IMG/VR virus record: IMGVR_UViG_3300045135_001407
Span: 1-50,456 of that record
DNA: 50,456 nucleotides
Direction: 5' to 3' (one strand)
From: a virus
Positions 1 to 8,006 of this stretch are shown one piece after another (within the stretch, counting starts at the first letter, position 1; every line of letters starts with the position of its first letter). A model generated the notes under the pieces. The model saw only the letters and a program-made list of their open reading frames with translations, had not been told where the DNA came from and ran no database searches. The position numbers and the translations under genes were made by a program.

Positions 1-1
1 C

Positions 2-3000
2 GCAGACGTTGATAATGAAGACGTCTTTGTTGTCGTTGATCTATCTGCCGACGAAACCAAAAAAATCACTCTCGCAAATGTTATCGCTGCTGTTGATACA
101 GATACGAACGAAGTATCAAATGTAGTCGCTCTTCAAGCAGGGTTGGAGGGAGCTAACTCTAATCAGGTTGCCATTGCTACTTTTGCTGATGACACAGGAA
201 CTTGGCAAGCTGGTAACCTAGTTCCTAAGGCTAATGGCGTTTATTCTTTAGGTGCTGCTGATGCTCTTTGGAAAGACGTCTTTATCTCTGCAGGGTCTAT
301 CAAACTTGGTTCTGTTACAATTTCAGCCGCTGATGATGAGGGTATTACGATTGCAGGCGCATCAGGTGATACCACTTCAATCGTCACTCCTACAGCTGGC
401 GGCGCTGCAAACGTTAGCGCTAATATTGCTCTACTCGAATCTAATATTGAAATAATTCTTGGGTCAACTGCCGGACAAAACACTCGCATCTCTGCAGAAG
501 AGGCTAATGTAATTAATCTTCAGACAGGACTTGTAGGCGCTAACACAGCTCTCACTAACGAAATCTCAGCTACCAATACAGATGTCACAAATTTAGTTAC
601 CGGTATTGGAGGCTCAAACTCTCGTATCGCCGCTGAAGAAGCCAATGTTATCGCGTTACAAAGTGGGATTTCTGGTTCAAATTCTCGAATTGTTGCTGAA
701 GAGGCAAACGTCATCGCCCTGCAAGCCGGATTGACTGGGGCCAACACAAACATCTCATCAAATGATACTGATATTACAAACCTTGTAACTGGACTAGGTG
801 GATCAAATACCAACATCACAGCTCTTGAAGCTCGTCGCGCCGCTAACACGCTAATCTTTGAAGGCGCTTTTACTGGTTCTAATGTTCGTATAGCAGCAGA
901 AGAAGCTAATGTCATCGCTTTACAAGGTGGCATTGCTGGTGCTAACACCAACATCGCTTCTAACGATACTGACATTACTAACCTTGTTACTGGTTTACAG
1001 GGTGCTAATACAGCTATTTCCAACATCACTGATGGTACCACTGCCTTTACCGGCGAAGTTACTATGAGTGATGATCTTATTATTACTGGTAATCTTACCG
1101 TATCTGGTGATACTACTTATGTTAACACAGAAACTCTAAATGTCGCTGATAATAATATTGTCTTAAACTCTGATCATACAGGAGCACCTACACAAGATGC
1201 GGGTATTACTGTAGAGCGCGGTGACGAAACTGACGCAGTACTACAATGGGATGAAACAAATGACTACTGGGAGATTGATTCTGGTGGGACAACTGGAAGA
1301 ATTTTAACTGTTACTGATTTGACTAATGTTGATACAGGTGTTGCAGGGTCAAATACACGAATTGCAGCTGAAGAAGCTAATGTAATTGCTTTACAAGCTG
1401 GACTAACTGGGGCTAACACTAACATCGCTTCTAACGATACTGACATTACTAACCTTGTAACTGGTCTTGATGGCTCTAATACAAATATTACTGCTCTTGA
1501 AGCTAGAAGAGCAGCTAATACCCTAATCTTCTTAGGAGCACATTCAGGTGCAAACACTCGCATTGCAGCTGAAGAAGCAAATGTGATCGCTCTACAAGGA
1601 GGTATCGCAGGAGCTAACACTGCTATCTCAAGTAACGATACTGATATTACCAACCTAGTAACTGGGTTAGACGGTTCTAATACTACTATCGCTACAAAAG
1701 ATTCAGTCGCTAATGTTTATGCAACGTATCTAGTCGCTAAAGGCGGTATTGACGGTGCTAACACTAACATCGCTTCTAACGATACTGACATTACTAACCT
1801 TGTAACTGGTTTACAAGGTGCTAATACAGCAATTTCTGGTAATGATACTGACATCACTAACTTAGTTACTGGACTAGGGGGAGCAAACACAAATATAACT
1901 GCTGTAGAAACTAGACGCACAGCGAATATTGCTGGCGCTGTTTCTTCTATTACTACTTCAGATTTAACTGCTTCTAGAGCTGTGGTATCTGATGGCTCTG
2001 GTAAAATAGATGTATCTGCAGTAACCGCTACAGAACTAGGTTATTTAGACGGAGTTACTTCCGCAATTCAAACACAACTAGACGGTAAACAAGCTTCTGG
2101 GTCTTACTTAACTGGTAATGAAACTATTACTCTTAGTGGGGATGTATCTGGGTCTGGGACTACTGCTATTACAGTTACAATCGCAGACGATTCTCACAAT
2201 CACGTTATCTCGAATATTGATAATCTCCAAACTTCTTTAGATGCCAAAGATACAGTAGCTAATGTTTATGCTACATACTTAGTAGCTAAAGGAGGTATTG
2301 ATGGCGCTAATACAGCTATTTCTAGCAACGATACTGATATTACTAATCTTGTTACTGGTTTAACAGGAGCTAACACTAATATATCAAGTAATGATACCGA
2401 TATTACTAATCTTGTTACTGGTTTAGGGGGATCTAACACTACTATAGCTACTAAAGATAGTGTAGCTAACGTATACGCAACATATCTTGTAGCCAAGGGC
2501 GGAATAGATGGAGCAAATACAAATATTACAGCTCTTGAAGCAAGACGTACCGCTAATATTGCAGGAGCTATTAGTTCTGTTCTTACTTCAGATTTAACTG
2601 CTTCTAGAGCGCTTCAATCAGGCTCTGGAGGTAAGATTGAAGTTTCTGCTGTTACTGCGACAGAGCTTGGGTATTTAGATGGAGTCACTTCTGCAATTCA
2701 GACACAGCTAGATGGTAAGCAAGCATCAGGATCTTACTTAACTGGTAACGAAACTATTACACTAAGCGGTGATGTTAGTGGTTCAGGAACTACTTCTATC
2801 ACAGTTACTATAGCTGATGACTCACACAATCATGTTATTTCTAATATTGATAATCTTCAAACCTCTCTTGATGCTAAAGACACTGTAGCTAACGTATATG
2901 CAACGTATCTGGTCGCTAAAGGTGGAATTGACGGTGCTAACACAAATATCGCTTCTAACGACACTGATATTACTAATCTTGTAACTGGTTTACAAGGAGC

Positions 3001-3841
3001 TAATACATCTATATCTAATATTACTAATGGTACAACTGCGTTTACTGGTGAAGTAACTATGGGGGATGACCTTATTATTACAGGTAACCTTACTGTAAAT
3101 GGTACAACTGTCACTGCTTCTACTACAAATACCGTTATTGAAGACAACCTTATAGAACTAAATAATGGTGCAGCTTCCAACGGAAATGATAGTGGTATTG
3201 TTATTGAACGCGGATCAACTGGTGATAACGCTTTTATGGGATGGGATGAATCTGCGGATAAGTTTATTGTAGGTACAACCACAGCAACAGGAGCTTCTAC
3301 AGGTAATTTAACAATTACAGCAGCCCCACTAGAAACAGGTGCTTTAGGAGTAACTGGTAATCTTACGATTTCTGGTACAGTAGATGGTCGTGATGTAGCT
3401 ACAGACGGTACTAAGCTTGATGGAATTGAGTCAGGTGCAACTGCTGATCAGACAGCTTCAGAAATTTTAACAGCTATTAAGACTGTAGACGGTGCAGGTT
3501 CTGGTTTGGACGCTGACTTACTAGATGGCCAGTCAAGTGCGTATTATGCAGTAGAAGCTACTCGTTCTTCAAACGCCGCTCAACTTGCTGCAGGTATTGT
3601 TTCTGCAGGAGCAAGTGGTGGTGGATTTGCAACGGTTACTAGTACAGAGCATACAACAGGAACCTATAACTCATATGCAATTGGAATAACAGTTTCTAGT
3701 GTAAATAATGTTTTCGTAAGTATTAACGGAGTATCTCAACGACCCACAGAGTATGTTCTTGGAGCTTCTGGGGCAAATGTTCAATTTAAAGACGCTTCTC
3801 TTGCCTCTGGCTTAGATTTAGAGCTTAGAACAATTTCGTAA
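2..3841 (+). CDS. Giant repeat-rich tail fibre protein (5' end outside window)
   Basis: The frame is open from base 2 with no plausible start, so the gene begins before the window; 1279 codons are visible. The product is an Asn/Thr/Ser/Gly-rich, cysteine-poor fibre. It is built from a heptad-like unit of about 30 residues (NVIALQAGLTGANTNI and NDTDITNLVTGL) repeated more than ten times, which suggests a trimeric coiled or beta-stranded shaft. These alternate with beta modules of the type ITGNLTVSGDTTYVN followed by GITVERGDETDAVLQWDE. The part near residue 1130 (TKLDGIESGATADQTASEIL, then LDADLLDGQSSAYY) is a module common in phage fibres and recurs in the next fibre gene. The C-terminus (about 80 residues) looks like a small beta domain, not a collar tip. 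Role inferred: long side or tip fibre contacting the host. The fold is not proven, but the fibre identity is well supported by the repeat style and the downstream fibre genes. Confidence 0.85.
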   Translation, partial: ADVDNEDVFVVVDLSADETKKITLANVIAAVDTDTNEVSNVVALQAGLEGANSNQVAIATFADDTGTWQAGNLVPKANGVYSLGAADALWKDVFISAGSIKLGSVTISAADDEGITIAGASGDTTSIVTPTAGGAANVSANIALLESNIEIILGSTAGQNTRISAEEANVINLQTGLVGANTALTNEISATNTDVTNLVTGIGGSNSRIAAEEANVIALQSGISGSNSRIVAEEANVIALQAGLTGANTNISSNDTDITNLVTGLGGSNTNITALEARRAANTLIFEGAFTGSNVRIAAEEANVIALQGGIAGANTNIASNDTDITNLVTGLQGANTAISNITDGTTAFTGEVTMSDDLIITGNLTVSGDTTYVNTETLNVADNNIVLNSDHTGAPTQDAGITVERGDETDAVLQWDETNDYWEIDSGGTTGRILTVTDLTNVDTGVAGSNTRIAAEEANVIALQAGLTGANTNIASNDTDITNLVTGLDGSNTNITALEARRAANTLIFLGAHSGANTRIAAEEANVIALQGGIAGANTAISSNDTDITNLVTGLDGSNTTIATKDSVANVYATYLVAKGGIDGANTNIASNDTDITNLVTGLQGANTAISGNDTDITNLVTGLGGANTNITAVETRRTANIAGAVSSITTSDLTASRAVVSDGSGKIDVSAVTATELGYLDGVTSAIQTQLDGKQASGSYLTGNETITLSGDVSGSGTTAITVTIADDSHNHVISNIDNLQTSLDAKDTVANVYATYLVAKGGIDGANTAISSNDTDITNLVTGLTGANTNISSNDTDITNLVTGLGGSNTTIATKDSVANVYATYLVAKGGIDGANTNITALEARRTANIAGAISSVLTSDLTASRALQSGSGGKIEVSAVTATELGYLDGVTSAIQTQLDGKQASGSYLTGNETITLSGDVSGSGTTSITVTIADDSHNHVISNIDNLQTSLDAKDTVANVYATYLVAKGGIDGANTNIASNDTDITNLVTGLQGANTSISNITNGTTAFTGEVTMGDDLIITGNLTVNGTTVTASTTNTVIEDNLIELNNGAASNGNDSGIVIERGSTGDNAFMGWDESADKFIVGTTTATGASTGNLTITAAPLETGALGVTGNLTISGTVDGRDVATDGTKLDGIESGATADQTASEILTAIKTVDGAGSGLDADLLDGQSSAYYAVEATRSSNAAQLAAGIVSAGASGGGFATVTSTEHTTGTYNSYAIGITVSSVNNVFVSINGVSQRPTEYVLGASGANVQFKDASLASGLDLELRTIS
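1891..2330 (+). repeat. Fibre module, copy 1 of a 630-bp-offset direct repeat
   Basis: This stretch encodes the block running from TAVETRR through SDLTASRA, ELGYLDGVTSAIQTQLDGKQ, SGDVSGSGTT and SHNHVISNIDNLQ to AKGGIDGAN. An almost identical block starts 630 bases downstream. Protein identity is very high while many third codon positions differ, so the duplication is older than the last few generations and selection kept the protein sequence. Confidence 0.85.
2521..2960 (+). repeat. Fibre module, copy 2 of a 630-bp-offset direct repeat
   Basis: Second copy of the block at 1891-2330, in the same frame and with the same domain order (ALEARR, SDLTASRA, ELGYLDGV, SHNHVI, DAKDTVANVYATYL). It is a tandem intragenic duplication that lengthens the fibre. 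Confidence 0.85.
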
Positions 3842-3849
3842 ATTTTGAT

Positions 3850-3878
3850 TTGACTCCTACTAAAATATAAGGTAAAGT
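3850..3878 (+). promoter_or_regulatory. Candidate sigma70-type promoter ahead of the small-gene cluster
   Basis: TTGACT at 3850-3855 and TAAAGT at 3873-3878 are separated by 17 bases, in the 46-base gap after the giant fibre gene. The expected transcription start lies within a few bases of the ATG at 3888, and no Shine-Dalgarno sequence sits at normal distance from that ATG. The -10 match is imperfect and the region is AT-rich, so chance occurrence is possible. Confidence 0.4.
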
Positions 3879-3887
3879 ATAAAGATT

Positions 3888-4058
3888 ATGGCACAAAAAG
3901 CAATTCCAACCAACAAAGCGCTATACAATCGAGTTAAGGCAGAAGCCAAACGTAAGTTTGCTGTTTACCCTTCTGCATACGCTAATGGTTGGTTAGTGCG
4001 TGAATATAAAAAACGTGGCGGTAAATACCGTACTTCTACTACAAAAAGGAAGAAATAA
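3888..4058 (+). CDS. Small basic phage protein (56 aa)
   Basis: A 56-residue, strongly basic protein. Its core (ALYNRVKAEAKRKF, then VYPSAYANGWLVREYKKRGG) matches a motif I recognise from many small phage proteins encoded near structural genes; the family has no established function. The C-terminus is a KYRT...KRKK basic tail. The start is the first ATG after the fibre gene, and the stop is followed two bases later by the next ATG. Basic character and location suggest a nucleic-acid-binding or virion-associated role, but this is inference. Coding status is well supported by the recognised motif. Confidence 0.8.
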   Translation: MAQKAIPTNKALYNRVKAEAKRKFAVYPSAYANGWLVREYKKRGGKYRTSTTKRKK

Positions 4059-4060
4059 CT

Positions 4061-4201
4061 ATGCCCGGACATTATGGTAAAAAGAAGCCTATGAAAAATG
4101 GTAAGAAGAAAGCAAATGGTAACGGTGGTTTAACTGCTGCTCAAAAGAAGCTGCCTCCTGCACTTCAGAAAGCGATTTTAGCTAAAAAGAAGAAAAAGTA
4201 A
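4061..4201 (+). CDS. Lysine-rich micro-protein (46 aa)
   Basis: A 46-residue protein with 16 lysines, MPGHYGKKKP at the start and AKKKKK at the end. It has no recognisable domain. Its stop TAA shares a base with the ATG of the next gene (TAATG), typical of translational coupling in this genome, which supports it being real. It belongs to a run of tiny, mostly basic genes between two fibre genes; function unknown. Confidence 0.65.
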   Translation: MPGHYGKKKPMKNGKKKANGNGGLTAAQKKLPPALQKAILAKKKKK

Positions 4202-4443
4202 TGGCGACACTTCGTTATCGCTATCGTGATAAAAAGTCTAGATCAGGGGGTGCTTGGGAACAGGCATCTTCTGATCGTCGTTACAAAGAAAAACAAGACT
4301 GGTGTGAATTCTACACTCCCCTCGGTAGAATGGTCACCAAACCCTCTGGTAAAAAGCCAGGATATATGGGGTATGATGAGTGGTGTGCATCAAAAACACC
4401 ATTTAAAAATCAAGTGATTAGAAATCCAAAAAGAAAATATTGA
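4201..4443 (+). CDS. Conserved-looking small basic protein (80 aa)
   Basis: An 80-residue protein rich in Arg, Lys, Trp and Tyr (MATLRYRYRDKK at the N-terminus, WCEFYTPLGRMV and GYDEWCASKTPF in the middle). I do not recognise the family. Two cysteines (in DWCEF and EWCAS) could bind metal or be structural, but no finger pattern is complete. It starts on the A of the previous stop (TAATG) and lies in the small-gene run between fibres. Confidence 0.7.
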   Translation: MATLRYRYRDKKSRSGGAWEQASSDRRYKEKQDWCEFYTPLGRMVTKPSGKKPGYMGYDEWCASKTPFKNQVIRNPKRKY

Positions 4444-4451
4444 GGGGAATA

Positions 4452-4652
4452 ATGGAACAAGAAAACCAAAATAAAATTTTTATAGATGATAAGGAATATG
4501 ATTTAGCAGACCTTGATCAGGATCAGGTTAAATGTGTTGCTCAACTTAAAGATATTGGTGTAAAACAATCTAATTTAAAAATGCAATATGAACAACTAGA
4601 AGCTGCTAAATCAGTATTCATGACTAAACTAAAATCATCATTGGAGACTTAA
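4452..4652 (+). CDS. Small coiled-coil protein (66 aa)
   Basis: I chose ATG 4452 because GAGGGG lies just upstream at 4442-4447; an earlier in-frame TTG at 4440 has no such site. The N-terminal half (IFIDDKEYDLADLD) resembles small phage proteins with a short beta strand pair, and the C-terminal half (LKMQYEQLEAAKSVFMTKL) is predicted helical coiled coil. The layout of an ID-x-x-x-Y-x-L-x-D-L head with a helix after it is common in marine phages near fibre genes. Function unknown; I infer a structural or chaperone role. Confidence 0.75.
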   Translation: MEQENQNKIFIDDKEYDLADLDQDQVKCVAQLKDIGVKQSNLKMQYEQLEAAKSVFMTKLKSSLET

Positions 4653-4970
4653 ATGGCAAAACCTCGTGGTGGGTTAAAAGCATGGTTCGGAACTGGTAAA
4701 ACCGGCGGCGTTGGAGGCGGCGGATGGGATCGTTATAACTCTCAAGGAAAACGCATTGGAAAATGTGGAGAGGGAGCAAAAGGTGATCCTTATGCAGCCT
4801 GTCTGTCACGAGAAAAAGCTAAAAAATTAGGAAAATCTGGAATTGCTTCTTTTGTTCGTCGTAAACAAGCAGCACAAAGAAAAGCCGGAGCAGGTAAAAA
4901 AGGACAAGGAACTGGTACCCCTGTAAATGTAGCCACAGGCGCATCGCCAAGAAGGAAGGTTAAGAAATAA
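4653..4970 (+). CDS. Basic phage protein of the GLKAWF type (105 aa)
   Basis: It begins directly after the previous stop codon. The N-terminus (PRGGLKAWFGTGKTGG), a central conserved patch (GKCGEGAKGDPYAACLSREKA) and a basic helix (VRRKQAAQRKA) match the pattern of a widespread small domain of unknown function in phages and algal viruses, in which a Gly/Lys-rich head is followed by a cysteine-containing patch and an RRK tail. The extended Lys/Gly-rich C-terminus is disordered. It overlaps the next fibre gene by one base (TAATG). The product may bind nucleic acid or DNA in the virion; this is inference from charge only. Confidence 0.75.
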   Translation: MAKPRGGLKAWFGTGKTGGVGGGGWDRYNSQGKRIGKCGEGAKGDPYAACLSREKAKKLGKSGIASFVRRKQAAQRKAGAGKKGQGTGTPVNVATGASPRRKVKK

Positions 4971-6841
4971 TGGTAACCCGTGTAGATAAATTTCTAGGTG
5001 GTCTTGGTATAGACGCCACAAACAAGTTTGAAGTAGCCTCTAATGCCACTGTTACAGTCGGTAATGGAACTTCTACTGGTAATGTTACTTTAGGTGGTAA
5101 CATAGTAGTTGGAGGTACAGTAGATGGACGTGACCTAGCTACTGACGGAACTAAGTTAGACGGTATTGAATCTGGGGCTACAGCAGATCAATCTGCATCA
5201 GAAATCTTAACTCTTATTAAGACTGTAGATGGTGCAGGCTCTGGGTTAGACGCTGATACTCTTGATGGTGTGTCTTCTGGTAGTTTCTTACGTAGCGATG
5301 CTACTGATAGCGCAAGTGGAGACCTAACTCTTAGCGGAACAGTAAATGTCTCTGGTACTTTGCAACTGGGAGGTACTTCTATTACTTCAACAGCAACAGA
5401 GGTTAACTACACCGATGGCGTAACATCAAACATCCAAACACAATTAGACGGCAAACTAGCTACTGCTGGTGGCACGATGACAGGTGATGTCTTATATAAT
5501 GATAGCGTCAAGGCTAAATTTGGTACTGATAGCGATTTAGAGATTTACCATGATGGATCAAATAGTTATATTAAAGATGTGGGAACAGGTAACTTAAATT
5601 TACTAGCCGATGGCAATGTTAATATTCTTAATGCAGCAGGTACAGAGTTTAAGGCTCAATTTGTTAGTAATGGTGCAGATAACCTTTTCTATGATAATTC
5701 AAAGAAGTTTGAAACCGATTCTGCTGGTGTTACTATCACTGGTAATATTGCAGTAACCGGTACAGTAGACGGTCGTGATATTGCTACGGACGGTACTAAG
5801 TTAGACGGTATAGAATCTGGAGCAACTGCTGATCAAACAGCATCAGAAATACTTACAGCTATTAAAACAGTAGATGGCGCAGGGTCAGGTCTTGATGCTG
5901 ATACTCTTGATGGAATACAGGCTAATGATTCATCAATTTTGAATCCTACAGGTTCTATCATCATGTATGGTGCAGCCTCTGCACCTTCTGGTTATTATCT
6001 CTGTGAAGGTGCGGCTATTTCTCGTAGCACCTATTCAGCACTTTTTGGTGTAATTAGTACTACATACGGTGCAGGCGACGGGTCTACGACCTTCAACGTT
6101 CCTGACTTTAGAGATCGTGCTCCTTATGGTGCTTCAACCTTTACTCTTGGTTCTAAGACAGCTGGAGAAGTTAATGCAAGCGGTCAGAACTCTACTGGAA
6201 CCGGAACATCAGGATCAAGCGGTGCTTCAACTGTAGCCAACAATACAGGCACAGGCACAACAGGTACTGGTACTACCGGAACAGGCACTACAGGGACCTC
6301 AACATCAGGCGGCACAGCTCCAAGTATTCCCGCTTCTACCTACAATACAGGATCAGGAACTTCTGGAGGATCAGGAGCCACTACAGTTGCTGCCAATACT
6401 GGAAACGCAGGTGCAACAACTGTTGCCTCTAATACAGGGTCAGGCGGTTCACACGGACATACTGTAACCACAGCTAGTACTAACTCAACTACAGATAAAG
6501 ACGTTACAGGAGCCATTGCAGCTGTTACAGCAGTAGCTAACGTAGGAAACCATACTCATGCTATTCCTGCATTAACAGTTAATGCACACGCACACTCAAT
6601 TCCGTCTCTAACAGTTAACTCTCATACTCATAGTGTTCCTGCACTATCAATTCCAGCTATGACAGTTAACTCTCACACTCACTCAGTTCCTGGGTTAAGT
6701 GTTCCTGGCCTATCAGTCCCAGGATTAAGTGTTCCAGCACTAACTATCCCCTCTCTTACAGTTAACGGACACACTCATTCAGTGCCAGCACTAACGGTTA
6801 CTCACCCAGGTGTGGCAGTGAAGTTTATTATTAAAACTTAA
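4970..6841 (+). CDS. Collar-domain tail fibre with His-x-His tip repeats
   Basis: A 623-residue fibre. The N-terminal part (GNVTLGGNIVVGGTVDGRD) is a beta shaft. Two copies of the TKLDGIESGATADQ...GAGSGLDAD module shared with the giant fibre lie near residues 55-100 and 270-310. A tail-collar domain follows at about residues 325-400 (PTGSIIMYGAASAPSGYYLC, then GDGSTTFNVPDFRDRAPYGA). After that comes a Gly/Thr-rich segment and a tip with five His-x-His sites (HTHAIP, HAHSIP, three HTHSVP) and repeated VPGLS/VPALT units, ending VKFIIKT. In T4 short and long fibres, His-x-His sites of this kind coordinate metal along a trimeric tip; I infer the same here. It starts by TAATG overlap with the previous gene. 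Confidence 0.88.
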   Translation: MVTRVDKFLGGLGIDATNKFEVASNATVTVGNGTSTGNVTLGGNIVVGGTVDGRDLATDGTKLDGIESGATADQSASEILTLIKTVDGAGSGLDADTLDGVSSGSFLRSDATDSASGDLTLSGTVNVSGTLQLGGTSITSTATEVNYTDGVTSNIQTQLDGKLATAGGTMTGDVLYNDSVKAKFGTDSDLEIYHDGSNSYIKDVGTGNLNLLADGNVNILNAAGTEFKAQFVSNGADNLFYDNSKKFETDSAGVTITGNIAVTGTVDGRDIATDGTKLDGIESGATADQTASEILTAIKTVDGAGSGLDADTLDGIQANDSSILNPTGSIIMYGAASAPSGYYLCEGAAISRSTYSALFGVISTTYGAGDGSTTFNVPDFRDRAPYGASTFTLGSKTAGEVNASGQNSTGTGTSGSSGASTVANNTGTGTTGTGTTGTGTTGTSTSGGTAPSIPASTYNTGSGTSGGSGATTVAANTGNAGATTVASNTGSGGSHGHTVTTASTNSTTDKDVTGAIAAVTAVANVGNHTHAIPALTVNAHAHSIPSLTVNSHTHSVPALSIPAMTVNSHTHSVPGLSVPGLSVPGLSVPALTIPSLTVNGHTHSVPALTVTHPGVAVKFIIKT

Positions 6842-6855
6842 TTAAGAGGGTAAGA

Positions 6856-7137
6856 ATGAAAACATATTCAGTCCGGTATAAATTACCGGGACAACTAAGA
6901 TTTCACAAGTTAACAAACTTGGTAGAAGATGGTTATGTAAATGACCATCCAATGCGGTATTTTATAACCGCAGATAAACAAAGATATGAAATATCACTTT
7001 TAGGCGTATTTCTTTTCGACCAATCAAGGTCTGACTTTATTGAAGACTTAAATACAAGACGAGAAGAAGAAGCTAGAGAAGAGCTGGTAATTGATGAAGA
7101 GGAAGTCATTCCTGGAGTAAAACGACCAGATGAATGA
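6856..7137 (+). CDS. Hypothetical protein with acidic C-terminus (93 aa)
   Basis: ATG 6856 follows AGAGGG at the usual distance. The N-terminal 60 residues (YSVRYKLPGQLRFHKL, then RYFITADKQRYEISL) look like a small beta domain; the last 30 are highly charged and acidic (RREEEAREELVIDEEEV). No family recognised. The end overlaps the start of the downstream oxygenase by eight bases, so the two are probably translated together. Confidence 0.75.
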   Translation: MKTYSVRYKLPGQLRFHKLTNLVEDGYVNDHPMRYFITADKQRYEISLLGVFLFDQSRSDFIEDLNTRREEEAREELVIDEEEVIPGVKRPDE

Positions 7138-7717
7138 TCTCGTAATAGTAGAGAACGCACTTCCAGAAGAGAGTTGTGATTTTCTATCAAAGTTCTGTGA
7201 AAAGTATCCTCAAGCTTTTGTAAATCCTTTTCAAACAATTGAGGCATTTAAAGATAGGACAGTAGCTTATAAAAATATACGTGGAGCAACTGAAACTCCT
7301 TATAATACTGTTTCATCGGTATTAAACTACTCTAGGTTTTTAGGACAACGTGAGATAAACACATTTTATCAAGATCATTGTTTTCCAGAAAACACAGAAC
7401 TTACAGTCTGGAGACAGGGACAAGATATGTCTCCTCATGCTGATAATTGTTGGCAACCAGATGTAGACGAAGAAATTAAAAAAACAAAGCATCCCACTAG
7501 ATTTAGATCATATTCTGGTATATTTTATCTAAATGATACATTTATAGGCGGTGATATATACTTTGTAAATTTAAATTATAGATTAAAACCAAAGAAAGGC
7601 ATGTTCGTAGGGTTTAAAGCTGGCCTTGAACACACTCATCAAGTCCTACCTATAGAGTCGGGTAACCGCTACACTATTGCTATTTGGTACTCTAATATGA
7701 TAGAGTATGCGGAGTAG
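7130..7717 (+). CDS. 2OG-Fe(II) oxygenase, prolyl-4-hydroxylase type
   Basis: A 195-residue protein of the size of a single double-stranded beta-helix dioxygenase. The iron ligands are visible as H103 and D105 (MSPHADNCW) and a distal His, probably H170 (EHTHQVLPI), followed ten residues later by R180 (GNRYTIAIW), the usual 2-oxoglutarate carboxylate partner. The spacing is typical of the P4H-like superfamily, which hydroxylates protein side chains or other substrates using 2-oxoglutarate, O2 and Fe(II). The substrate cannot be read from sequence. Phages of marine bacteria often carry such genes; here it lies between fibre and packaging genes, and a second, different member lies at 25454-26044. 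Confidence 0.88.
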   Translation: MNDLVIVENALPEESCDFLSKFCEKYPQAFVNPFQTIEAFKDRTVAYKNIRGATETPYNTVSSVLNYSRFLGQREINTFYQDHCFPENTELTVWRQGQDMSPHADNCWQPDVDEEIKKTKHPTRFRSYSGIFYLNDTFIGGDIYFVNLNYRLKPKKGMFVGFKAGLEHTHQVLPIESGNRYTIAIWYSNMIEYAE

Positions 7718-7721
7718 AAAA

Positions 7722-8000
7722 ATGGACATTAATGAGAATATCGACACTCTACATGAGCGTACACAGCAATCTAAACTAGAGTTTTCTAGACATGAAGCTG
7801 TGTGTCAAGAACGATATGAGCAACTATTAAAAAACATGGCAGATATGTCAAAAAACATCTCAGAGATGCACAAGGAAATCAATGAACTAAAAATTATGGC
7901 TACCTCTGGTCGTATAAGCCTAAAAACTCTAATTTGGGTAGGATCTGTAGCCGGCGCTGTTGCGGGACTTGGTATAGCTTTAGCTAATTATTTGAAATGA
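7722..8000 (+). CDS. Coiled-coil protein with C-terminal membrane helix
   Basis: ATG 7722 is chosen because GGAG sits at 7711-7714; an in-frame ATG at 7707 would overlap the oxygenase and has no site. The 92-residue product has a helical heptad region at about residues 1-60 (NIDTLHERTQQSKLEF, then MADMSKNISEMHKEINELK) and one transmembrane segment near the end (LIWVGSVAGAVAGLGIALAN). This layout resembles XhlA-type phage proteins that act with holins in lysis, but sequence similarity is only general. A lysis or membrane-anchoring role is an inference. Confidence 0.75.
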   Translation: MDINENIDTLHERTQQSKLEFSRHEAVCQERYEQLLKNMADMSKNISEMHKEINELKIMATSGRISLKTLIWVGSVAGAVAGLGIALANYLK

Positions 8001-8006
8001 GGGTAA

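Noticed and set aside
600-2960. CRISPR-like periodic repeats
   Set aside because: The periodicity follows the protein repeat in a continuous reading frame, repeats diverge at third positions, and there are no uniform repeat-spacer lengths.
520-3282. Long open frames antisense to the giant fibre gene (for example 520-1041 and 2857-3282, minus)
   Set aside because: They mirror the repeated codons of the fibre (poor in stop complements), have Val/Ser/Ala-biased low-complexity products, and lack ribosome sites.
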